From Jejuia algarum (lineage in GTDB: Bacteria; Bacteroidota; Bacteroidia; Flavobacteriales; Flavobacteriaceae), in contig CANMAQ010000018.1 of the NCBI GenBank assembly GCA_947495775.1, positions 31,763 through 95,762 on the forward strand: a DNA stretch of 64,000 bases, given 5' to 3'. The translations under genes were made by a program, and so were the position numbers. How positions within the stretch are numbered: the stretch's first letter is position 1; every line of letters begins with the position of its first letter. The notes under the pieces were generated by a model that did no database searches, was not told the DNA's origin, and saw only the letters and a list, made by a program, of their open reading frames with translations. Shown one piece after another: positions 43,174 through 51,354 of this stretch.

Positions 43174-43854
43174 CTAAATCACACCTTTTTCATGTGCTTT
43201 TTTTAACAACTCTCTATCTCCTCTTGAATTCACATTAAACATCTCTTTTAGCATGCGTTTTCTTCTTTCAAGAGCAGCCATAGATAACGGCAATATATTG
43301 GGTAATTCACTCATTTTAGTACCATTTGATAACTCATATAAAATTTGACGGTCAATATCATCTATAACAAGATTATTTGCCGACTGCTTTCTAAATAATT
43401 TTATAACAGATTTACTATAATAAGGAGGGTCTAATAAAATCGTATCAACACATTCTAACAACACTTCAATTGTAGCATCTGTTTTAATTAAAAATGCCTC
43501 TGGGTCTATTTTTTTAAGAATAGAACTGACCATGTAGTTATCATTAACAGATGTAGAAATTACAATCTTAGTTTTTTTGAAATTTTTTTTAAGAAAAACG
43601 CCTATATCTTCTCCACTTAAAAACTCTCTATTTTTAGAAGGTGGTAATTTCACATCTAAAAAAACAAAATCATAATTACGATCTTGTTGAGAATTTCTTA
43701 TTTTCTCCATTGCAGAGTCACAATCTCTTGCCACATCTATTTCAAATTCAAGCTCTTTTTTTTCTTTAGATAATTTGTTAAAGGCCAAGGCATAAGCACT
43801 AGTTATTAATGGATGATCATCAATTAATAAAACTTTACATAAATCATTATACAT
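43174..43854 (-). CDS. Response regulator (LuxR/NarL-like) upstream of the secretion operon
   Basis: 226 residues: receiver domain at about 5-130 with acidic pair IDDHPL near 11-13, phosphoacceptor Asp67 in YDFVFLDVKLP, and the conserved KTDA lysine near 120. A C-terminal HTH of the LuxR/GerE kind follows at about 155-215 (DDIDRQILYELSNGTKMSEL, AALERRKRMLKEM). It lies 188 bp upstream of the first pseudopilin gene, same strand, so it probably controls the secretion operon. No histidine kinase gene is next to it. Orphan regulators of this branch in Flavobacteriia often work with kinases elsewhere. Confidence 0.8.
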   Translation of the reverse strand: MYNDLCKVLLIDDHPLITSAYALAFNKLSKEKKELEFEIDVARDCDSAMEKIRNSQQDRNYDFVFLDVKLPPSKNREFLSGEDIGVFLKKNFKKTKIVISTSVNDNYMVSSILKKIDPEAFLIKTDATIEVLLECVDTILLDPPYYSKSVIKLFRKQSANNLVIDDIDRQILYELSNGTKMSELPNILPLSMAALERRKRMLKEMFNVNSRGDRELLKKAHEKGVI

Positions 43855-44374
43855 ATATAAAATTATGAGAGTTGAGAGTTAAACTTAATTTTAATACAAC
43901 TTTTACCTTTGTTTAGTAATCAGAAACAATAAAGATTTTTCGGATTTCAATATTACTATTATAAGCTTTTAAATTCAAGAAAAATAGATCAATAGTAAAA
44001 GAATAGGCATCAATAGTACAAACATAAGTCCTACATTTATTTTAACATTTCTAAAATACGATAGATTACATTACTGTCAACAACAATAAGTCTCGTCTTT
44101 ATGTAATATGTTACATTTTAGGGTCAAAATAATATAAATTGGCAACTAATCCTATTTTTTTTTAGGTCTTTAAACCTCTATAGGAAACTAATGCAAATGT
44201 TTTTTAGACTTAAGAAAATTAACATTTTGTGTTTAAATAAAAGGTATATTCAAAACTCAAATGCTTTGTTTTTTTAAACAAAACAAACTCTTTACCTAAA
44301 GCGCAGTAGCCATGCTTCAAGAGTTAAACTTGGAGATTTTTTTAAACCGTTCTATGAACTCTAACATAGAAAAA
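43855..44374. other. Intergenic region upstream of the response regulator
   Basis: About 520 bp without a convincing ORF on either strand. It is very AT-rich. No exact TAnnTTTG with a paired -33 box was found close to the response-regulator start. Confidence 0.35.
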
Positions 44375-44402
44375 AAGCCATCATTTTAAAATGACGGCTT
44401 TC
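44375..44402 (-). terminator. Intrinsic terminator of the FKBP lipoprotein gene
   Basis: A 14-bp near-perfect palindrome (AAGCCATCATTTTA / AAATGACGGCTT, one mismatch) with flanking A and T tracts, about 80 nt after the FKBP stop on the minus strand. Confidence 0.65.
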
Positions 44403-44482
44403 TTACTTATATTAATAGATTCTAAACGAACAAATTGGACTCATAAAAGCAGAGTATTACTCTTCTCTTTTAATCAAGACAA

Positions 44483-45568
44483 CTATAATTCTGAAATCAC
44501 AGTTGTATCATTTGCATCCAAATGGTTAAAAACTCCATCATTGTCTGTATCAAAAAATGTAATGATTCTCCCTCTAAATCCAGTAATGTTTCCAGTTTCA
44601 TCACGTAGTTCTTCAATGAAATTAGCCAAAAATTGATTGTCTTCTAGAGCCGTATTTTCGATAGCTGCCCTTGTGGTTTCTTCTACGAAACTTACCACGA
44701 TCTCATCTTCTGTTAAAACACCGTCATTATCGTCATCTGCATCATTAACATTAGGTGTACCATCTAAATCGGTATCATCGTCTTCTCCATTTATAATAGC
44801 ACCATCGTTATTTAAATCTTCTAAATGCGACGGTATACCATCTCCGTCAATATCATCCTCGAATACCTGTAACAACTCAAATTGAAACATTAAAGGCATA
44901 CGATCTACTCCACCGGCTGCATTAGCAGTCTGTAAAGGTAAAAATACAGTAGAAGCTGTATTATCATTGGTCTCAAGCCTAAAATAAGCAATTGTAGAAG
45001 GTAAGAACATAACACCTACACCTGGAGACTCGAAATTTACTGTACCATCATTCTCTATTGAAAAATTAGTAGCCGCTCTAAAATTAGGAAATACGTTTTG
45101 CCATCCAATAATTGTACTTGGTAAATTAAAAGCCATTGGATTTGCTATTTGGTCTTCAAAAACAGCATCATTCACTAAATTAACACCTCTATATACGACC
45201 CTAACCCGATCGGCAAAAGTTGGAGAATTAGTCCCCGCCCCTTGTCTCAAGTTAAGAAAATAATATTTTACTGTAAGGCCCCCTAAAGACAATTCGGCTT
45301 CAGTGACTGCATCCATTAACCGAATACTACCTTCTGTCTGCCGTTCTGTAATTTCTAAATCTTGGAGCCTACTGCCTTCATTATCAAATGTACTCGCGTT
45401 GTAAAAATGCGTGCGCAAATACTCTTCTATAGTTACCTCATCTAAAGCCTGCTGCTCTTCTAATGTTGTTAAAGGTTGGCGTGCTGCGCCAGGGTTATCA
45501 TCGTTACTGCAAGCGCAAAACCCTAATCCTATACATAACACCCCTAAAACTATTCTTTTAAACCTCAT
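44483..45568 (-). CDS. FKBP-type peptidyl-prolyl isomerase lipoprotein
   Basis: 361 residues with a lipoprotein signal (VLCIGLGFCAC then SNDD). An FKBP-like domain spans about residues 105-240, with DRVRVVYRGVNLVNDAVFED, then STIIGWQNVFPNFRAAT and LPSTIAYF, matching the strands and flap of FKBPs. An acidic calcium-binding segment follows (DDIDGDGIPSHLEDLNNDGA, NVNDADDDNDGV). It would speed proline isomerisation in exported proteins in the periplasm or at the cell surface. The Asp-rich repeats beyond the FKBP fold are typical of Flavobacteriia members. Confidence 0.85.
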   Translation of the reverse strand: MRFKRIVLGVLCIGLGFCACSNDDNPGAARQPLTTLEEQQALDEVTIEEYLRTHFYNASTFDNEGSRLQDLEITERQTEGSIRLMDAVTEAELSLGGLTVKYYFLNLRQGAGTNSPTFADRVRVVYRGVNLVNDAVFEDQIANPMAFNLPSTIIGWQNVFPNFRAATNFSIENDGTVNFESPGVGVMFLPSTIAYFRLETNDNTASTVFLPLQTANAAGGVDRMPLMFQFELLQVFEDDIDGDGIPSHLEDLNNDGAIINGEDDDTDLDGTPNVNDADDDNDGVLTEDEIVVSFVEETTRAAIENTALEDNQFLANFIEELRDETGNITGFRGRIITFFDTDNDGVFNHLDANDTTVISEL

Positions 45569-45649
45569 TATTGTTTATTTTTGACGTGCAAGATACAATT
45601 TAAATATATTTTGCTTTATATTAATTAACGTAGTTTTTAAGCTAATTAT

Positions 45650-46021
45650 ATGCGAATAGATAAATATTTATGGTGTGTGAGATACTATAAAACGAGGTCT
45701 CTTGCCACTACAGCTTGTAAAAAAGGGCACATAAAAGTAAACGGCGCAGTTGTAAAGCCAAGCAGAGATGTTTATGCTACAGATACTATTGAATTGCGAA
45801 AGAATCAAATCAATTACAAACTTACCATAAATGATATTCCTCCTAATAGGGTGTCTGCTAAGCTGGTTGACATCTACAGAGTAGATACCACCCCAAAAAC
45901 AGAGTTTGAGTCACAAGAGCTCTTAAAATACGCCAAAGACTATTACCGTAAGAAAGGCACGGGGAGACCTACTAAAAAAGATAGAAGGGATATTGATGAT
46001 TTTAATACTGAAAATGACTAA
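45650..46021 (+). CDS. hslR: RNA-binding S4 domain protein, Hsp15-like
   Basis: 123 residues. An S4 RNA-binding domain occupies residues 1-65 (MRIDKYLWCVRYYKTRSLAT, CKKGHIKVNGAVVKPSRDVY), followed by a basic tail with KGTGRPTKKDRRDI, the same order as Hsp15/HslR. Hsp15 binds stalled 50S subunits carrying nascent chains and helps recycling. Expressed on its own or with the phosphoribosyltransferase gene 21 bp downstream. Confidence 0.88.
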   Translation: MRIDKYLWCVRYYKTRSLATTACKKGHIKVNGAVVKPSRDVYATDTIELRKNQINYKLTINDIPPNRVSAKLVDIYRVDTTPKTEFESQELLKYAKDYYRKKGTGRPTKKDRRDIDDFNTEND

Positions 46022-46042
46022 TTTTAGGCCGCTAATAAGGAT

Positions 46043-46549
46043 ATGATGGAATTAAAAAATAGTGTTATTTTAAATCACGCTGAAATAGAACATAAAATAA
46101 GACGCATTGCGTTTCAAATTTATGAAAGTAATGTCGATGAAACCGAAGTTATTATTGCTGGTATAGCGCATAATGGCTATCTGTTAGCCGAGAAATTAAA
46201 GTCGATATTAGAACATATTTCAGAGATGACGCCAATACTTTGTAAAGTATCTATTGATAAGCACAAGCCTTGGGAAGCTATAACCACCTCTATTCCTCCC
46301 AAAGCCTATACGAATAAATCTTTAATTCTTGTAGACGACGTTTTAAATTCTGGAACGACACTTATCTATGGTGTAAAACACTTTTTAGACGTGCCTTTAA
46401 AACAATTTAAAACTGCTGTCTTAGTGAACAGAAATCATAAAAAATACCCTGTTAAGGCCGATTTTAAAGGCATATCACTTTCTACATCCCTACAAGAACA
46501 CGTACAAGTCAACCTTACAGATAAAGCGTATAGCGTTATATTAGAGTAG
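46043..46549 (+). CDS. Phosphoribosyltransferase (PyrR-like)
   Basis: 168 residues with the type I PRTase fold. The PRPP-binding loop is visible as LILVDDVLNSGTTL at about 95-108, with an earlier AGIAHNGYLLAEKL substrate-side loop near 40. PyrR proteins regulate pyrimidine genes in Firmicutes, but in Bacteroidota such stand-alone copies are usually annotated only as phosphoribosyltransferase. The base substrate cannot be assigned. It overlaps the convergent shikimate kinase gene by 14 bp. Confidence 0.8.
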   Translation: MMELKNSVILNHAEIEHKIRRIAFQIYESNVDETEVIIAGIAHNGYLLAEKLKSILEHISEMTPILCKVSIDKHKPWEAITTSIPPKAYTNKSLILVDDVLNSGTTLIYGVKHFLDVPLKQFKTAVLVNRNHKKYPVKADFKGISLSTSLQEHVQVNLTDKAYSVILE

Positions 46550-47066
46550 CCATACACTCTAATACAGCGTCTGCGACTTCTTTTTTAGTTTTATCATCTG
46601 TAGACACCACAAATTCGGCCTTGCTGTAAAACTGTGAGCGTTCAAACAGATGCTTGCCTATAAACTCCATCATTTGTGCTTCTGATGAGATATGAGCGAT
46701 CAGTGGGCGTTTGGCTTTCTTTTTAAACAACTTTTTAGACAATTTAGGCAAAGACGCTTTTAAATATACAGATTTAGCCTCCTTCGCCTCTAATATAATA
46801 TCCATATTAGTGCCGTAACAAGGTGTACCACCTCCAAGAGATAGAATAAAATCACCTTCTAGTTCTAATAATTCCTTCACATACACGGTTTCTTTCTTTC
46901 TAAAATACAGTTCTCCTTTGGTTTTAAAAATCTCGCTCACGGTCATTTTTTCCTTATCTTCAATAAAGTCATCCAAATCAATCACTTTATAGTTTAATTT
47001 TTCTGACAAAATTTTTCCAATCGAAGATTTACCAGACCCCATATACCCAATTAATATTATTTTCAT
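46536..47066 (-). CDS. aroK: Shikimate kinase
   Basis: 176 residues, the normal size. Walker A GYMGSGKSS at residues 7-15, the shikimate-binding IDLDDFIE near 29-36 with FRKKE near 55-59, and GGGTPCYG near 78-85 all match shikimate kinase. It phosphorylates shikimate at the 3-OH using ATP in the pathway to chorismate and aromatic amino acids. It is convergent with the phosphoribosyltransferase gene, the two 3' ends overlapping by 14 bp. Confidence 0.93.
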   Translation of the reverse strand: MKIILIGYMGSGKSSIGKILSEKLNYKVIDLDDFIEDKEKMTVSEIFKTKGELYFRKKETVYVKELLELEGDFILSLGGGTPCYGTNMDIILEAKEAKSVYLKASLPKLSKKLFKKKAKRPLIAHISSEAQMMEFIGKHLFERSQFYSKAEFVVSTDDKTKKEVADAVLECMATLI

Positions 47067-47142
47067 TTTACTGCTATTATTTGATTATTAAAAACATACA
47101 TTATCGTGCCGCAAAAAAACAAAAAAAAATATAAAAAAAGTA

Positions 47143-47172
47143 TTGTTTAATTAATAAAACATTCTATATTTG
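47143..47172 (+). promoter_or_regulatory. Promoter for tRNA-Lys
   Basis: TTG at 47143-47145, 19 bp spacer, TATATTTG at 47165-47172: a near-ideal Bacteroidota promoter (TTTG-N19-TAnnTTTG, with TTG kept at -33). Confidence 0.7.
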
Positions 47173-47213
47173 CACCCGCTAACAGCAATGATAGTTAGTC
47201 AAAAAAACAAACA

Positions 47214-47286
47214 GACCGGGTAGCTCAGTTGGTAGAGCATCTCCCTTTTAAGGAGAGGGTCCTGGGTTCGAGCCCCAGCCCGGTCA
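47214..47286 (+). tRNA. tRNA-Lys (anticodon TTT)
   Basis: A 73-nt cloverleaf: acceptor GACCGGG / CCCGGTC, anticodon stem TCTCC/GGAGA with loop CTTTTAA (TTT), and T arm CTGGG-TTCGAGC-CCCAG. Discriminator A; no CCA encoded. Confidence 0.95.
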
Positions 47287-47290
47287 CAAG

Positions 47291-47322
47291 AAAAAAGTTA
47301 AGCAAATTGCTTAACTTTTTTT
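47291..47322 (+). terminator. Intrinsic terminator after tRNA-Lys
   Basis: GTTAAGC / GCTTAAC stem with A and T tracts extending it (AAAAAA / TTTTTT), four bases after the tRNA. A TAnnTTTG-like box (TATTTTTG at 47322-47329) follows it and may start the Leu tRNA, but without a proper -33 box. Confidence 0.75.
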
Positions 47323-47344
47323 ATTTTTGTTACATTCAAAAAAA

Positions 47345-47430
47345 GCACACGTGGCGGAATTGGTAGACGCGCTGGCTTGAGGGGCCAGTATCCGTTTTAG
47401 GATGTGGAAGTTCGAATCTTCTCGTGTGCA
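47345..47430 (+). tRNA. tRNA-Leu (anticodon GAG)
   Basis: An 86-nt type II tRNA: acceptor GCACACG / CGTGTGC, anticodon stem CTGGC/GCCAG with loop TTGAGGG (GAG), a long variable arm (TATCCGTTTTAGGATG), and T arm with GTTCGAATC. Discriminator A; no CCA encoded. Confidence 0.95.
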
Positions 47431-47633
47431 CTACAATACAAAATGCTATAACACCGCAGTAGTAGCAGTTCTATTCCTAATTTATAGAAGGATTTACCTT
47501 CAATTCGAAACAAGTATCTCCCACAGAATCAAAAATTATCTAATGTTAATCTTATAATTTTATAAGTTTAGGGGTAATCCTATGGTATTCTGCTTTGTAA
47601 TGTGTATTTTTGTTTAAGAAAAAACAGAATTTG

Positions 47634-48536
47634 ATGAACAATATTAAGATAATTTTTAGTATTAAAGATCTAGAAAATCTAACTGGGATAAAGGCGCATA
47701 CCATAAGGATATGGGAAAAGCGTTATAATTTATTACAGCCAGATAGAACCGATACGAATATTAGAAATTACAGCTTAAGCAGTTTACAGAAACTTCTAAA
47801 TATATCCTTTCTTAACAATAGTGGTTATAAAATATCCAAAATAGCCCAATTAGCAGATGATGAGATTCCTATTAAGGTTAGAGAAATTGCATCTCGTGCT
47901 AAAGTAGAAGACCATGCGATCAATGCCTTTAAGCTCTCTATGCTTAATTTTGATCAGGTCTTGTTTTATAACACATATAACAACCTTATAGAGAACAAGA
48001 GTTTTAATGAAATTTTCTATTCCATATTCCTTCCGTTGCTTAATGAGATTGGCTTATTATGGCAAACGGATACCATTACGCCAGCGCACGAACATTTTAT
48101 AACAGCGCACATCAAACAAAAAATACTTTTAAATATAGAGCGTTTACAGAGCTTAGAACCTAAACCTGTCTCTAAAACGTTTATACTCTTTTTACCAGAT
48201 AACGAGGTCCATGATATTGGACTCCTTTTTATTAATTACCAATTAAGAAGTAAAGGCTACCATACCATTTTCTTAGGAGAGAGCGTCCCCATGTCCAGTT
48301 TGGTAAGTGTTCTTGAATTTTTTAACGAAATTACCTTTATCTCGTATTTCACAGTCAACCCCGAAGTAGGTGAGATTCCAAAGTATTTAAACGATTTTAA
48401 ATCTTTATTATTATCGAGTGCTACTACTAACCTCATGCTATTGGGCCCTAAGTTATTGTCTCTAGATGAAAACTTAGACCTTCCAGAAGGCATTACTATT
48501 TACGATTCTATAGAAAACTTAGTAAAAGATATTTAA
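47634..48536 (+). CDS. MerR-family B12-dependent regulator, CarH/LitR-like
   Basis: About 300 residues from ATG 47634. The longer frame opens with TTG 47610 inside a TAnnTTTG box (TATTTTTG, 47605-47612), which supports the ATG. N-terminal MerR HTH (FSIKDLENLTGIKAHTIRIW), a helical domain with Wx9EH (W143 and E153-H154), the AdoB12 photosensor motif of CarH, then a cobalamin-binding domain with ExHxxG (E191-H193-G196; DxHxxG is usual), so the His ligand is kept. CarH-type repressors release carotenoid genes when light cleaves AdoB12. The crt operon follows after 44 bp, with a perfect inverted repeat between. A light-independent MerR role is the alternative. Confidence 0.88.
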   Translation: MNNIKIIFSIKDLENLTGIKAHTIRIWEKRYNLLQPDRTDTNIRNYSLSSLQKLLNISFLNNSGYKISKIAQLADDEIPIKVREIASRAKVEDHAINAFKLSMLNFDQVLFYNTYNNLIENKSFNEIFYSIFLPLLNEIGLLWQTDTITPAHEHFITAHIKQKILLNIERLQSLEPKPVSKTFILFLPDNEVHDIGLLFINYQLRSKGYHTIFLGESVPMSSLVSVLEFFNEITFISYFTVNPEVGEIPKYLNDFKSLLLSSATTNLMLLGPKLLSLDENLDLPEGITIYDSIENLVKDI

Positions 48537-48550
48537 AATTCATTTTATTT

Positions 48551-48580
48551 TGTTTAACAATTAATTATATTTGTTAAACA
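48551..48580 (+). promoter_or_regulatory. crt operator: perfect 10-10-10 inverted repeat over the crtI promoter
   Basis: TGTTTAACAA, a 10-bp AT spacer, then TTGTTAAACA; the arms are exact reverse complements. The -7 box TATATTTG (48566-48573) lies inside it and TTTT (48543-48546) sits 19 bp upstream as a weak -33 box. The right arm ends one base before the crtI ATG. It is the obvious binding site for the adjacent MerR/CarH-like repressor. The predicted start of transcription falls at or next to the ATG, suggesting a leaderless mRNA. Confidence 0.75.
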
Positions 48581-50044
48581 ATGAAACACACTATAGCCAT
48601 AATAGGATCTGGATTCTCTGCACTATCTGCAAGTTGTTATTTAAGAAAATATGGATACGATGTATCTGTATATGAAAAAAACGACACCGTTGGTGGTAGA
48701 GCGCGACAATTAAAACAAAAAGGCTTTACATTTGATATTGGTCCTAGCTGGTACTGGATGCCAGATATTTTCGAAAAATTCTTCAATGATTTCGGAAAAA
48801 AAACTTCAGATTACTATACGTTAGATAAACTCGATCCTGCATATAAAATTTTCTTTAAAGACGAAGTGATTACCATAGGAGATACTATGGATAAAATATG
48901 TGCAGAATTTGACCGTATAGAACCTGGCAGCTCTAAGCCTTTACGTCAATTTATCGCTAAGGCTGCAACCAACTACGATATTGCCATTAATAAAGTGGTG
49001 CTCAAGCCTGGGGTTTCGCCTTTCGAATTGGTCACGCCAGAGACCGCAGTACGCGTAGGGCAATTTTTTAAAACGATAAGCGGTGATGTTAGACGTAAAT
49101 TTAAAAACCCTAAATTGATTTCTACTTTAGAGTTTCCCGTTTTGTTTTTAGGTGCCAAACCTAGCAATACACCCGCATTTTATAGTTTTATGAACTATGC
49201 CGATTTTGGACTTGGAACATGGCATCCCAAGGGCGGCATGTATGAAGTAATTAAAGCGATGAAAAGCCTCGCTACAACATTAGGTGTACACATCCATACC
49301 AATAACACCATTGAAAAAATACATGTAGAGGGAAAGACTGCCACTGCACTTTCTATTAATGGCAGCCTCAAAACTTTTGATATTATTTTAAGTGGCGCAG
49401 ATTACCACCATTCTGAAACACTTCTTGATGAAGTACATAGACAATATACCCCAGCCTATTGGGATAAAAAAACCTTTGCCCCCTCTTCCCTATTATTTTA
49501 TATAGGTTTTAATAAAAAAATAGAGCGTGTAGAGCATCATAATTTATTTTTTGACACCAATTTCGAAACACATGCCGAAGATATCTATGATACACCACAA
49601 TGGCCTAAAGATCCGCTGTTCTACGCCAATTTTCCTTCTGTAACGGATGCTTCAATGGCACCAGAAGGTTGCGAAACAGGATTTTTCCTCATTCCTATTG
49701 CGCCAGGTATAGAAGATACACCACAATTAAGAGCACACTATTTTGACATCATTTTAGCGCGATTTGAGAAGCTCACACAGCAAAATGTTAAAAATAACAT
49801 TATCTTTAAATCGTCTTTCTGTATTAAAGATTTTATGAAAGACTACAACTCGTACAAAGGCAATGCCTATGGGATGGCGAATACCCTATCTCAAACGGCT
49901 TTTTTAAGACCTAAGTTAAAGAGTAAAAAGGTGAATAACCTTTATTTTACAGGTCAACTTACTGTTCCAGGACCTGGTGTACCACCTGCTTTAATCTCTG
50001 GAAAGTTAGTCTCTGAACTTATTTACAAACACCATAGCCATTAA
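48581..50044 (+). CDS. crtI: Phytoene desaturase CrtI
   Basis: 487 residues with the N-terminal FAD dinucleotide fold (IIGSGFSALSASCYLRKYGY, then EKNDTVGGRARQ) and the C-terminal family block (YFTGQLTVPGPGVPPALISG). CrtI adds four double bonds to phytoene to make lycopene. It is the first gene of the crtI-crtB-crtZ-crtY cluster and is separated from crtB by 3 bp. Its ATG abuts the palindromic operator. FAD-binding signatures and length are normal. Confidence 0.95.
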   Translation: MKHTIAIIGSGFSALSASCYLRKYGYDVSVYEKNDTVGGRARQLKQKGFTFDIGPSWYWMPDIFEKFFNDFGKKTSDYYTLDKLDPAYKIFFKDEVITIGDTMDKICAEFDRIEPGSSKPLRQFIAKAATNYDIAINKVVLKPGVSPFELVTPETAVRVGQFFKTISGDVRRKFKNPKLISTLEFPVLFLGAKPSNTPAFYSFMNYADFGLGTWHPKGGMYEVIKAMKSLATTLGVHIHTNNTIEKIHVEGKTATALSINGSLKTFDIILSGADYHHSETLLDEVHRQYTPAYWDKKTFAPSSLLFYIGFNKKIERVEHHNLFFDTNFETHAEDIYDTPQWPKDPLFYANFPSVTDASMAPEGCETGFFLIPIAPGIEDTPQLRAHYFDIILARFEKLTQQNVKNNIIFKSSFCIKDFMKDYNSYKGNAYGMANTLSQTAFLRPKLKSKKVNNLYFTGQLTVPGPGVPPALISGKLVSELIYKHHSH

Positions 50045-50047
50045 TTT

Positions 50048-50887
50048 ATGAAAGCACTATTCGATACCGTTTCTTATAATTGTAGCAAGCTTGTGACTAA
50101 GAGCTACAGCACATCGTTTTCCTTAGCCACCAAAATGCTTTCAAATTCTATTAGAGCGCATATTTATAACATCTATGGTTTTGTACGTTTTGCAGATGAA
50201 ATTGTAGACTCTTTTCACGATTTTGATAAAACACAACTGTTTGATAGCTTTAGTAAAGACTTAGAAAATGCTTTGGAACAAAAGATAAGCTTGAATCCTA
50301 TCTTAAATGCCTTTCAATATACCTATCACAAATACAATATTGATAAGAGTTTAGTAGATGCCTTTATGAAAAGCATGCGTTTAGATTTAAGCAAATCTAC
50401 ATACCTATCTGATGACGAATACAAAGCATACATATACGGCTCTGCAGATGTTGTTGGCCTTATGTGCTTGACCATATTTGTAAAGGGAGACACAACTAAA
50501 TTTAATGAACTTAAGGATTCTGCGATGTCTTTAGGCTCTGCCTTTCAAAAAGTAAATTTTTTAAGAGATCTTAAAGCAGACTTTAATGAATTAAATAGAA
50601 GTTATTTTCCTAACGTAGACTTAGATAATCTTGACGAAAACGCAAAACAGCAAATTATCGACGATATTGAAAGTGATTTCGAAAAGGGATTGAGTGGTAT
50701 TAAACGTTTACCAATAGAAGCTAAATTTGGTGTTTTTATGGCGTATCGCTATTACAGTCAATTGCTTAAAAAGCTTAAAAAAACCCCTGCGCTACAAATT
50801 AAAGATACACGCATTCGCGTTTCTAATCCTAAAAAAATAGAGCTCTTAATGCGTAGTTATGTCAAATACCAATTAAATTTAATGTAA
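50048..50887 (+). CDS. crtB: Phytoene synthase CrtB
   Basis: 279 residues of the squalene/phytoene synthase family: the first Asp-rich motif is FADEIVDSF near residue 38, the second is in VNFLRDLKADFNE near 175-187, and YGSADVVGLMCL lies between. It joins two geranylgeranyl diphosphates to give phytoene. No crtE gene (GGPP synthase) is in the window, so the substrate must come from elsewhere. Start 3 bp after the crtI stop, 9 bp before crtZ. Confidence 0.94.
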   Translation: MKALFDTVSYNCSKLVTKSYSTSFSLATKMLSNSIRAHIYNIYGFVRFADEIVDSFHDFDKTQLFDSFSKDLENALEQKISLNPILNAFQYTYHKYNIDKSLVDAFMKSMRLDLSKSTYLSDDEYKAYIYGSADVVGLMCLTIFVKGDTTKFNELKDSAMSLGSAFQKVNFLRDLKADFNELNRSYFPNVDLDNLDENAKQQIIDDIESDFEKGLSGIKRLPIEAKFGVFMAYRYYSQLLKKLKKTPALQIKDTRIRVSNPKKIELLMRSYVKYQLNLM

Positions 50888-50896
50888 TTTTAAACC

Positions 50897-51349
50897 ATGA
50901 CTATTTTACTTTGGATACTCGTCTTTTTAAGCACTTATGCCTTTATGGAATTTATGGCTTGGTTTACCCACAAGTACATCATGCATGGGTTTTTGTGGTC
51001 TCTACATAAAGACCATCACCATAAAGATCATGACAGCTGGTTTGAGCGTAATGATGCGTTTTTTATTTTCTATGCTATTGTTAGTATCGGCTTTTTTTGT
51101 GCTTGGCAATACGGTGGTTTTTGGCCAGGACTCCCTATTGGTTTAGGTATTTTCGCCTATGGATTATCCTATTTTATAGTCCATGATATTTTTATACACC
51201 AACGTTTTAAACTCTTTAGAAATGCTAATAATTGGTATGCCAAAGGCGTACGCCGTGCCCACAAAATGCATCATAAACATTTAGGAAAAAGTGATGGTGA
51301 ATGTTTTGGAATGCTATTTGTTCCTTTTAAATATTTTAAACGTAAATAG
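50897..51349 (+). CDS. crtZ: Beta-carotene hydroxylase CrtZ
   Basis: 150 residues, membrane-bound, with the four histidine clusters of the di-iron fatty-acid-hydroxylase type: HKYIMH, HKDHHHKDHD, HDIFIHQR and RRAHKMHHKH. It hydroxylates the rings of beta-carotene at C3 to give zeaxanthin via cryptoxanthin. It follows crtB by 9 bp and precedes crtY by 5 bp. Confidence 0.93.
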   Translation: MTILLWILVFLSTYAFMEFMAWFTHKYIMHGFLWSLHKDHHHKDHDSWFERNDAFFIFYAIVSIGFFCAWQYGGFWPGLPIGLGIFAYGLSYFIVHDIFIHQRFKLFRNANNWYAKGVRRAHKMHHKHLGKSDGECFGMLFVPFKYFKRK

Positions 51350-51354
51350 CGCGC

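Noticed and set aside
46043..46549. PyrR attenuator function for the phosphoribosyltransferase
   Set aside because: No pyrimidine operon and no anti-terminator stem is seen nearby; only the PRTase fold is supported.
47322..47329. TATTTTTG as promoter of tRNA-Leu
   Set aside because: It overlaps the tRNA-Lys terminator and lacks a -33 box at the right distance.
48257..48493. Minus-strand ORF opposite the MerR/CarH-like gene
   Set aside because: It is a shadow of a well-supported gene in the other strand, with no signal, motif or promoter.
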